Source of the DNA: Gammaproteobacteria bacterium
Lineage (GTDB): Bacteria > Pseudomonadota > Gammaproteobacteria > Competibacterales > Competibacteraceae
Assembly (NCBI GenBank): GCA_020047885.1
Contig: JAIFNF010000272.1
Span: forward strand, 1 to 28,131
Direction of reading: 5' to 3'
Length of the DNA stretch: 28,131 nt
Shown here: positions 17,348-25,027 of the stretch, one piece after another
How positions within the stretch are numbered: position 1 is the stretch's first letter
Layout of the letters: every line of letters begins with the position of its first letter
Program-made: the position numbers and the translations under genes
Notes under the pieces: model-generated
What the model was told of the DNA's origin: nothing
The model's input: only the letters and a program-made list of their open reading frames with translations
Database searches by the model: none

Positions 17348-18559
17348 GTGGATAAAAATGATCAGAAAAGTCTGACTGATACAGCACAATCAGCAACAGA
17401 AATCCGCTATGACAACCGGGGGAAGGATCGGAATAACCCTCCCGAGGCCACGCTTATCATTCCGGTTTTCAATGTTGCCGACTATGTCGAGCAGTGCCTG
17501 GCATCAGTACTCGCAACTGCCGTGACGGTTGATCTGGAAATCATCATCATTGATGACGGTTCGCAAGATGCGTCAGGTGAAATCGTTGCCGAGATTCTCG
17601 CGGCCCGGAAGCCTACGCAAACGCTTTATCTGAAGCAAACTAATCAAGGACTTTCTGCTGTGCGGAACCGGGGAGTCCAATTGGCAATGGGTAACTATAT
17701 CGGGTTCCTCGACAGCGACGATATGCTGACCGCCGGTTCCATGCGGATTTTGCTGGACTTTGCGGAGAATCATCAGTGCGATATGGTGCTGGGTAAAAGC
17801 TATGTATTCGACTCTAAAAGCCACGATGTTTATTCGTTCTATGATGACTGGGCCTGGCAACGCTTGCTGAATAGTGCTACAACGCGTGTCGTGTCAAAGC
17901 ATGAAGATCCGGCCTTGTTCTTTCTCGAACCGAATGCTAATTACCGACTGATCCGGCGCGGCTTGTTCACACAGTTTGATTTCACTTACCCGGTCGGACG
18001 TCTGTTTGAAGACCCGCCCGTGCATTATAAAATGCTGGCGTCCGCCGCCCGCATTGGCTTGGTAGATGTCCCTTATTATGGTTACCGGGTGAACCGTCCG
18101 GGCAAGATTACCGCAGAAAGAAGCTTACGGCGCTTCGATATTCTCGAAGTGACCCGTGAAACCTTTAGTGAACTACGCCAGATGGACATTACTCCGGAAG
18201 CAGGCGGCGCTATCATCTATGGTTTGTCTCGCATTGTTTGGTGGTGTGGTTCCATGACCTTGCCCGAACATCGTCGTGAATACTTCCAAAAGGCCTGTAT
18301 GATCTTTACCGAATACGCACCGGTACCTTGGATCATTCAATTTGGTGCAAGCCGACTCCCGGATGATATTCACTATCTCATTGTTGGTAGTCTGATCCGG
18401 AACGAAGTGAGCCGACTGAAACGGATGTCTTATGGCCGCCGATACCCTCTGCAATCCTTGATTTTTTTACTGAAGATTAGTCGGCAGGATCTCATCACGC
18501 GGCGAATCCGGCAAATGGTTGGAAAGCTGCTGGTTAAATTCCGGTTAAAATGGGGCTAA
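17348..18559 (+). CDS. Family 2 glycosyltransferase (paralogue of the gene at 10348)
   Basis: The 403-residue protein has the ATLIIPVFNVADYVEQCL opening, IIIIDDGSQDASG with DDG at 69-71, the QGLSAVRNRG block and the DSDD metal site at 122-125. The C-terminal half contains EPNANYRLIRR, LFEDPPVHYK, YRVNRPGKIT and a WWCGSMTLPEHRREYF block, nearly mirrored in the protein at 10348. The two therefore arose by duplication, and they bracket glf, the GlfT-like gene, the methyltransferase and the DUF707 gene. They may add the same or related sugars at different positions. The start is GTG at 17348; the nearby ATG at 17359 is out of frame. Ribosome-site support is weak. The nucleotide sequence is more GC-rich than its paralogue. 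Confidence 0.9.
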   Translation: MDKNDQKSLTDTAQSATEIRYDNRGKDRNNPPEATLIIPVFNVADYVEQCLASVLATAVTVDLEIIIIDDGSQDASGEIVAEILAARKPTQTLYLKQTNQGLSAVRNRGVQLAMGNYIGFLDSDDMLTAGSMRILLDFAENHQCDMVLGKSYVFDSKSHDVYSFYDDWAWQRLLNSATTRVVSKHEDPALFFLEPNANYRLIRRGLFTQFDFTYPVGRLFEDPPVHYKMLASAARIGLVDVPYYGYRVNRPGKITAERSLRRFDILEVTRETFSELRQMDITPEAGGAIIYGLSRIVWWCGSMTLPEHRREYFQKACMIFTEYAPVPWIIQFGASRLPDDIHYLIVGSLIRNEVSRLKRMSYGRRYPLQSLIFLLKISRQDLITRRIRQMVGKLLVKFRLKWG

Positions 18560-18572
18560 TATTAGTAAAGCT

Positions 18573-20123
18573 ATGCAATACCATATTCAAACTATCGTCA
18601 GTCAGTTATCTTCCAGAACCGCTGAACGGCTCCTGAAAACTGACCTCTTGCGTCTCAACCGGCACTACTATGGACCTTATCTCTTTACGGGGACTCTCAG
18701 CCGGTTCTCCCTGATTATCGGTGGGCGCTCGGGACTGTTGGCGTTAATGCTGGCGGCGGCAAATCCTCATCAGCAGATCTTTGTCGTCGAGCGCGATGCC
18801 GGCCTGAGAACCGCTATTGATGAATCCGCCCATCACCTGGGCCTGAGCCATCTGAAACTGTATGAAAATTCCGCCGAGTGCTTGGGCATTCTGAAAACCG
18901 CTGGCACCGACCTCGGGCTGGTTTGCGTCGAGCAGACGGTTTTTTCAAAAGCCTTGCTGGCGGAACTAACTGGATCGTTTCGCATTGAGCACTTGATCGG
19001 GGAGTTTGCGGAAGCACAGGCCAATCCATTGTGGGTGCATCGTGTCAGCCGTGAGGCGGCCCGAACCTTTCATTGGCAGAACCTGACCACCGGTCTGCCG
19101 ATGCCGGGTAGCGGTCGGCACGGGCCTGATGTCAGCGTCGTGGTGCCGGCCTATGGCATTGAAAATTATCTGGATCATTGCATGGAAAGTCTGGTCAGCC
19201 AGACGCTGGATTCTCTGGAAATAATCATCGTGGATGATGGGGCCAGGGACCGATCCGGGCAGATCGCCGACGAGTGGGCGAAGCGAGATGCACGGGTTCG
19301 GGTGATCCACCAGCCCAATGCCGGTTGTGCCGCCGCCCGCTCTAACGGTCTCAAGGCCGCTACCGGGATGTTTGTGGGTCTGGTGGACGGCGACGACTGG
19401 GTGGATTCGCCGATGTTCCAGGCGCTGGCCGAGTCAGCGGTCCGGTTTACCAGCGATATTGCCCAGTGTGGATACCGCCACTGCTATGACAGTGACCAGA
19501 CGTGGGCCGATGAGCGGGAATATTTTTCCCTGACCCAAAAAATTGGCGAGGGCAACGGGCTGATCGCCAACCCGAAAGATCTGATCCCCTGGCGTCCCAC
19601 GATCTGGCGGCGGCTTTACCGGCGCGATTTTCTGACCGGCAACGCCATCGACTTTCCCTCCGCCATTCGGCGTTTCGATGACCTGCCGTTTCACTTTATG
19701 ACCCTGGCCTTGGCGGAACGGCTGTCGGTGGTGAACGCCTGTTATTACAACTACCGCCAGCAGCGGCCTGGACAGGACATCAGCGTTGATGATGAACGCT
19801 TGCATGTTCACTTCCCCATCTTCCGGCTACTCAAGGATTTCGTCCGTCAGCACCACACCCGCGAACTGGAGGAGAAGCTGTTCATGACCCAGATCGCCTC
19901 GCATGAATGGGCAAGTCACGTCATTCAGCCCCGGTTGCTCGCCCATTACCGGGCGGCTGCGAAATATGATCTGTTTGAAGACTCCATTGCGCTGACGTCG
20001 GCGGAACTGCTCGGCGTGGTTCGGCGCTATAACCGTCGCAAAAGCTACTGGGCCTGGCGGCTGAAGCTCAAACGCGGCTCAGGGAAGGACGCCTGGCTGG
20101 CGGTCAGAGACTATGCTGGCTAA
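18573..20123 (+). CDS. Two-domain protein: Rossmann (methyltransferase-like) domain plus family 2 glycosyltransferase
   Basis: The 516-residue protein has an N-terminal domain (about 40-165) with LIIGGRSGLLALMLA as a glycine-rich loop, IFVVERDAGL ending in an acidic residue after strand 2, and LGLVCVEQTVF near 114-124. This resembles a SAM-methyltransferase or FkbM-like fold, but the usual catalytic motifs are not obvious. The GT2 domain begins at about 186 with VSVVVPAYGIENYLDHC, DDG at 221-223, the AGCAAARSNGL block and DGDD at 272-275. The later RRLYRRDFL and FDDLPF blocks are typical of CpsJ/WcaA-like GT2 proteins. It lies 13 bases after the previous gene and closes the cluster. Both domains probably act on the same glycan, but substrates are unknown. 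Confidence 0.82.
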   Translation: MQYHIQTIVSQLSSRTAERLLKTDLLRLNRHYYGPYLFTGTLSRFSLIIGGRSGLLALMLAAANPHQQIFVVERDAGLRTAIDESAHHLGLSHLKLYENSAECLGILKTAGTDLGLVCVEQTVFSKALLAELTGSFRIEHLIGEFAEAQANPLWVHRVSREAARTFHWQNLTTGLPMPGSGRHGPDVSVVVPAYGIENYLDHCMESLVSQTLDSLEIIIVDDGARDRSGQIADEWAKRDARVRVIHQPNAGCAAARSNGLKAATGMFVGLVDGDDWVDSPMFQALAESAVRFTSDIAQCGYRHCYDSDQTWADEREYFSLTQKIGEGNGLIANPKDLIPWRPTIWRRLYRRDFLTGNAIDFPSAIRRFDDLPFHFMTLALAERLSVVNACYYNYRQQRPGQDISVDDERLHVHFPIFRLLKDFVRQHHTRELEEKLFMTQIASHEWASHVIQPRLLAHYRAAAKYDLFEDSIALTSAELLGVVRRYNRRKSYWAWRLKLKRGSGKDAWLAVRDYAG

Positions 20124-20152
20124 GGTGATTTCTCATAAAGAGAATAACGGGT

Positions 20153-20278
20153 TTGATCCTCATGCCAGAACTTAGCCACGGATAAACACGGAAAAACACG
20201 GAAAATTCTTTCTTTTTCTGTGTCATTCTGTGTTATTCCGTGGCTAAAATTCTCGGGTTTGGCTGGAGTGGGGATCAA
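20153..20278. repeat. Nested inverted repeat (MITE-like) at a convergent gene junction
   Basis: The inner palindrome at 20172-20247 has arms that begin with TTAGCCACGG and carry two further CACGGA-type units, read again in reverse complement at the right end. Outer arms TTGATCCTCATGCCAG (20153-20168) and its partner at 20263-20278 match at 11 of 16 positions. The T-rich loop sits near 20205-20218. The TTAGCCACGGATaaACACGG type of repeat is scattered in many bacterial genomes. Its right arm contains the TGA stop of the NuoM gene. It may serve as a two-way terminator. Confidence 0.65.
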
Positions 20279-21810
20279 GGCGGGTGTCCTCTTTTCAGGA
20301 AATCGCCTAATGGCGACGCCGGTTTCGCGGACATCATCTGCATCACCCAGGCGTTTGCGGCGGTAGCGGTCAGGTTTTGCGTCAGTCCGGGGAACAGTCC
20401 GCCAGTCAGCACCAGTACGCCCATGACGCTGGCAATAAACAGTTCGCGGGGCCGCAGATCCATGACGGAAGCGACTACTGGTTGCGTGACCGGCCCCAGA
20501 AACGCCCGCTGGAAGAAACTTAGAAAATAGGCCGCGCTCAGGATCACGCCGAGCAGGGCGACGACCGCGACCCCGGTTGAAGAGTGCAGAATCCCCAGCA
20601 GCATCAGCAGTTCCGCGATAAAGCCATTCGTGCCCGGCAAGCCGATCGATGCCATCCCCAGCAGCAGGAACAGCGCGGTAAAGCGGGGCAGGGGTCGGGC
20701 CAGTCCGCCCAGGCTGGCGAGATCGGTGGAACCCAGCCGATGGTGCAGAAACCCGGCCATCAGCATCAGGCCACCGGCGATGAGGCTAAAATTCGCCAGT
20801 TGCAAGACTGCGCCCTGAATCCCCTGAATAGTCATCGCCGCGAGGCTGACAACGACTAGCCCGACATGGCTGATGCTGGAAAACGCCAGCAGCTTGCGCA
20901 GATTGGACTGGCGCAACGCGATCAGCGCCCCGTAGATCAGCCCGATCAGACCCAACACGGTCATCAGCCAGAAGCTCTCTCTTGCCGCTTCCGGGGCCAG
21001 GGGCAGGGCGAAGCGCAGAATGCCGAACACGCCCAGTTTAAGACCGACCAGCAGTGCGCTCAGTCCCACCGGTCCCTCCCGCAACACGGTCGGTAGCCAG
21101 GTGTGGAACGGGAACAGCGGCGCTTTCACCGCAAAGCCGAAGAACAGCAGCAGAAATACCGGCGTTTGCCACTGGGCGGATAGGGGATGCTCCAGCAGCG
21201 TCCGATAGTCAAAGCTCAGCCCGCCCGGGTGATTCAATGCCAACAGGATGATGCCAAACAGCAGCGGAATGCCCCCAGCCAGCATGAACAGGGTGTATTT
21301 CGTGGCAGCGTAGCGGCGTTCCGGGCCGATGCCCCACAGGCTGATCAGGAAATAGATTGGCACCAGGGTCAGTTCCCAGAACAGGAAAAATAGCACCAGA
21401 TCGAGGGCGCAGAAGATGCCCATGATGAAGCTCTCCAGCGCCAGCAGTAGGGCGAAATAGAGCCGAGGCAGGGACTGAATGCTGGTCCAGGACGCCAGAA
21501 TGACCGCGCCAAACAGCAACGCAGTCAACGGCGGAAACAGCACAGCGATGCCGTCGATGCCCAGTAAATAATGGACGTTCAGGCTGGGAATCCAGGACGC
21601 TTGTTCCACGAACTGCATCCCGGCGACGTCCGGGCGAAAGGCGATGAGCATCAGCACCGCCAGCGCCAGTTCCAGCCCCGCGCCAACCAGCGCGACCCGG
21701 CGCACGGTGCGACTCTCACGCAGGAACGGCAGCAGGCCCGCCCAGGCCAGCGGCAGGATAATGAGCAGGCTCAGGATGGGGACATTGAAGGGGGTGGATT
21801 CGGGCGTCAT
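20275..21810 (-). CDS. nuoM: NuoM-like proton-translocating subunit (complex I / Mrp family)
   Basis: NuoM is one of the antiporter-like subunits of NADH:quinone oxidoreductase that moves protons through the membrane arm. The 511-residue protein has about 14 hydrophobic segments. All four central proton-path residues, by E. coli numbering, are present: E144 as E146 in FWELTLVP, K234 as K229 in FAVKAPLFPFHTWL, K265 as K258 in VGLKLGVFG, and E407 as E400 in GTNGFIAELL. The gene follows the NuoL-NuoM fusion by 16 bases. No other nuo gene is in the window, so it is uncertain whether it belongs to a true complex I or an orphan ion-transport module. Its stop lies in the right arm of the palindromic repeat. 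Confidence 0.88.
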   Translation of the reverse strand: MTPESTPFNVPILSLLIILPLAWAGLLPFLRESRTVRRVALVGAGLELALAVLMLIAFRPDVAGMQFVEQASWIPSLNVHYLLGIDGIAVLFPPLTALLFGAVILASWTSIQSLPRLYFALLLALESFIMGIFCALDLVLFFLFWELTLVPIYFLISLWGIGPERRYAATKYTLFMLAGGIPLLFGIILLALNHPGGLSFDYRTLLEHPLSAQWQTPVFLLLFFGFAVKAPLFPFHTWLPTVLREGPVGLSALLVGLKLGVFGILRFALPLAPEAARESFWLMTVLGLIGLIYGALIALRQSNLRKLLAFSSISHVGLVVVSLAAMTIQGIQGAVLQLANFSLIAGGLMLMAGFLHHRLGSTDLASLGGLARPLPRFTALFLLLGMASIGLPGTNGFIAELLMLLGILHSSTGVAVVALLGVILSAAYFLSFFQRAFLGPVTQPVVASVMDLRPRELFIASVMGVLVLTGGLFPGLTQNLTATAANAWVMQMMSAKPASPLGDFLKRGHPP

Positions 21811-21826
21811 CGCTCAGGCTCTCTAT

Positions 21827-24800
21827 TCAGTGGTCAACCGGCGCATGATGACCGGTTCCAACAACGGCTTCCAGGCGATGCGCCGTGGCATCAACGGCCC
21901 CGCGAATCGTCTTGATCCACGGGTCGGCGTACAGCCCGACACTGATCATCACCGCGCAGAGCAGTCCGGCCATAATCAATTCCCGATGCTGCAAGTCGCG
22001 GATCGGTGCCGCAACGCCGCGTGGGTGGCGGGCCAGGAAAATGCGCTGATAGGCCCACAGCAGATAGCCGGCGGCCAGCACATTCCCGGAAGCCGCCAGC
22101 GTCGCGACCATCCAGCCCTGGGATTCCAGCAACCCTTCCAGCACCAGGTGCGCCGCCTCGAAGCCCGGTGTACCCGGCATGGCGATGCTGCCTAGCACCA
22201 CCACCAGAAACACCAGTCCCAGCAGCGGCGCGGTCTCAAACAGCCCGCCCACCCGCTTAAAACGGGTCGTTCCCAATCGGTGGTACAACAATCCGGCGAC
22301 GATGAACAACCCGGAGGCGGCCAGCCCCAGATTCAGCGCCAAGAGCAGACTGCCGCGCAATCCAGCAGGATTCAGCGAAAACAGCCCGGCGACCAGCAAT
22401 CCGGACTGGCTGATCGCGGCAAAAGCCAGTAACCGGCGCAGGTCGATTTGCCGGAAGGCCAGTAATGCACCATAGAGCATTCCGACCAAACCCAGGGCCA
22501 TGATGGCGGTATCCCAGTATTGGGCGGCAGCGGGCAGCAACGGGAAGACGAAGCGCAATAACGCGTAAATACCGACCTTGATACCGACCAGAAAGACAAT
22601 GCCAATGGCAATCGTGCCATGTTTGGCCACAATCGCTAGCCAGGTATGCAAGGGGAACAGCGCCAGTCGCACCGCCAGCCCGGCAAACAGCAGGATGAAA
22701 ATCAAGGACTGCTGATTCGCGGGTATCGGTGTTTCCAGCAGATCAGCCAGGGCGAAGGACCAGCCCTGTCCGCTCAATGCCGCATGGTTCCAGCCCAGCA
22801 AGCCGATGCCAATCAGCAATGCCGCCAGACCGCCCCCCATGAAGCGCAGAAAATGCCACGCCACCCGGTTCCGCGCCGGACTGGTGCCATAGCGGGCGAT
22901 CATCACTGCCGCTGGAATCACTTCGGCTAGGGCGAATAGCCAGAATTGCAACAGATTCAACGCAGTGAACATCCCGATCAGTACCCATTCCAGCGCCAGG
23001 ATATTCGCCACAAACCGCCCCGGACGTTCCTGCTGCTGGCGGTGCGACTGGGTGTAGAGCAGAACAAACAACGTCAGCAGCGCGGTCAGGGGCAGGAACA
23101 GAATACTGATCCCATCCACTCCCATCAGAGCGTTGAAGCCGAAGAGGTTGAAGGCTTCCACGAACTGCATTCCTGGTGCATCCGGCTGGAAATGGAATAA
23201 CAGGTGCAGCGCCAGGAGCAGTTCAATCGCGGCGGTTCCCAGCGCCAAGGCAAAGGCCGTAGACGCTTGCCGGACGCGGAAGGTGGCGAGTATTCCGGCC
23301 AAAGGAACGAGCAGCAGCGCACTCAACAGCGGAACGCCCGACGCACCCGGTTCAGCCTCGGTCATCATCGCACTGATCCCGACCAGCGCCGCCAGTGCGG
23401 CGATCAGCAGGGTCATCGACGCCCAGGAGCGTCCCAGCCAGCGTTCTGCCCGGTTCAGGACTTGTCCCAACCGGTGTCCGGCCACGGCCAGTCCGTGACC
23501 GGCGCTTTTCAACATCAACTGGTCTTCGACTTGATTGGAAATCGCCGCGATCCATTCCGTCGCCATCGCCAGAATGCCGGGTTCCTGATCAGCGGCTCTG
23601 GGCGCACGCTCCAGCACCCGCCCGGCACCGAGTTGCCGTTCTTCCCATTGCGCGACCGAGGACAGGGCGTTGACCGCCGGAGCGGGTAAGCCGGTCGCTC
23701 GATCCACGACCAAAGTATCGAACCGCATCAAGCGCCCGGCCAGCCGCTGCACCGGGTGAACGATCAACCGATCCGCCAACTCCTCCAGCCAGAATCGCTG
23801 AAGGGCGGCAGCATACAGGCCGGGGCGTTGCGCGAGGAGTTTGGAGACCGGGCGGGTGCGTTCCCCCGCCATCTGCCGGAGGATTGAGGGGGCGGTGAGG
23901 AATTGATAGCCGCGAAACAGGGCATGGCAACCGAGATGAATGAGTGCCAACCGCCAGAAGCCCAGACCGCTGGCGAGGAACATCAGCCCGACTTGCCCGG
24001 ACGTCGAGAAAATCAGCGCACTTTTAATATCGGTCTGGGTTAATCCGCTCAGAAAGCCGTACAGAGCGGTGGCCAGACCGATGACCGCCATCACCGCCAT
24101 GGCCACCGGTGACTGCTCAAACAGCGGTTGCAGGCGCAGCACCAGGTAAACCCCGGCGTGAACCATCACCATCCCGTAGAACAGCGCACTGGAGGGCGTC
24201 GGCCCTTCCATGGCGCGAGCCAGCCACGGAATCAGGGGCACCTGGGCGGATTTGGCGACCGCCGCCAGCAGGAAGCACCCGGCCAAAATACCCGCCTGCA
24301 TCGGGCTTAAATCCGCTGCGCCGGCATTGATGGCCGCCCAGTCCACACTCCCCAGCCAATGAAACGCCAGCGCAATGCCCAGCAGAAACCCAGCATCGCC
24401 GACCCGATTGGTCACGAAAGCGCGAGTGGCGTTGCCCGCCGCGACTGGACGGTCTTGGAAAAAAGAAATCAGCAGATAAGAACACAGTCCCGCAACTTCC
24501 CAACCAATAAAGGTCAGTATCGCATTGCCGCTGGCGACCAGCAGCGTCATCGCCGCGGCAAACAGGCTGAGGATCATAAAGAAGCGATGAAAGCCCGTCT
24601 CCCGGTGCATGTAATTCACGGCAAAGCGGGCGATCAGCAAACTGGCCAGAGTCGTAATCACCAGCAAGGTCAGGCTTAAACCGTCGGTCAGAAAATTCAG
24701 ATGAACCTGATAATCGCCGCTGGTCAACCAACCACTCAGCGTGATGGTTTCCGGCGCGATTCCAGCGAACCAGGCCATGATAAGGACGAGCGTCGCTGTC

Positions 24801-24949
24801 AGGGAACCGGCGCTGGCGGTCAGGGCGATGCGACTGGTGCGCGGTTCCTGCGCTTCCCCGTGGGCGTGGCCGAACAGGATCGCCAGCCCGATCCACAGGG
24901 CGGCGGCCAGCGGCAGGGCGGGAATCAGGATGATGAGCCAGTCAGGCAT
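21827..24949 (-). CDS. NuoL-NuoM fusion protein, antiporter-like, with altered proton-path residues
   Basis: This 1040-residue membrane protein is numbered from ATG 24949, which has GGGGA seven bases upstream; ATG 24955 lies too close to that site. Residues 1 to about 350 are NuoL-like: FIGWEVAGLCSYLL with E151, AKSAQVPLIPWLARAMEGPTP with K233, QTDIKSALIFST with K309, and H338/H342 with R346 where E. coli has K342. The next TM segments of NuoL, including the one with K399, are absent, and the chain passes to the RFWLEELADRL part that precedes the long amphipathic helix. From about 530 it is NuoM-like, with E676, R761 for K234, K791 for K265, and A933 where E407 aligns. It shares the GMQFVE and ALLTLF-type segments with the separate NuoM. 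The role may be ion transport without full proton pumping. Confidence 0.85.
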   Translation of the reverse strand: MPDWLIILIPALPLAAALWIGLAILFGHAHGEAQEPRTSRIALTASAGSLTATLVLIMAWFAGIAPETITLSGWLTSGDYQVHLNFLTDGLSLTLLVITTLASLLIARFAVNYMHRETGFHRFFMILSLFAAAMTLLVASGNAILTFIGWEVAGLCSYLLISFFQDRPVAAGNATRAFVTNRVGDAGFLLGIALAFHWLGSVDWAAINAGAADLSPMQAGILAGCFLLAAVAKSAQVPLIPWLARAMEGPTPSSALFYGMVMVHAGVYLVLRLQPLFEQSPVAMAVMAVIGLATALYGFLSGLTQTDIKSALIFSTSGQVGLMFLASGLGFWRLALIHLGCHALFRGYQFLTAPSILRQMAGERTRPVSKLLAQRPGLYAAALQRFWLEELADRLIVHPVQRLAGRLMRFDTLVVDRATGLPAPAVNALSSVAQWEERQLGAGRVLERAPRAADQEPGILAMATEWIAAISNQVEDQLMLKSAGHGLAVAGHRLGQVLNRAERWLGRSWASMTLLIAALAALVGISAMMTEAEPGASGVPLLSALLLVPLAGILATFRVRQASTAFALALGTAAIELLLALHLLFHFQPDAPGMQFVEAFNLFGFNALMGVDGISILFLPLTALLTLFVLLYTQSHRQQQERPGRFVANILALEWVLIGMFTALNLLQFWLFALAEVIPAAVMIARYGTSPARNRVAWHFLRFMGGGLAALLIGIGLLGWNHAALSGQGWSFALADLLETPIPANQQSLIFILLFAGLAVRLALFPLHTWLAIVAKHGTIAIGIVFLVGIKVGIYALLRFVFPLLPAAAQYWDTAIMALGLVGMLYGALLAFRQIDLRRLLAFAAISQSGLLVAGLFSLNPAGLRGSLLLALNLGLAASGLFIVAGLLYHRLGTTRFKRVGGLFETAPLLGLVFLVVVLGSIAMPGTPGFEAAHLVLEGLLESQGWMVATLAASGNVLAAGYLLWAYQRIFLARHPRGVAAPIRDLQHRELIMAGLLCAVMISVGLYADPWIKTIRGAVDATAHRLEAVVGTGHHAPVDH

Positions 24950-25027
24950 GGGCATTCCCCGGTACGATGTTGGCTATTTTAAATTTGAAATGAAGGGTTC
25001 GCGGGAGGGACGTTGTCGGGCAGGCGT

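Noticed and set aside
21571..22195. Plus-strand frames opposite the NuoM/NuoL-M boundary.
   Set aside because: No domain, no ribosome site, and they run antisense to membrane proteins with clear motifs.
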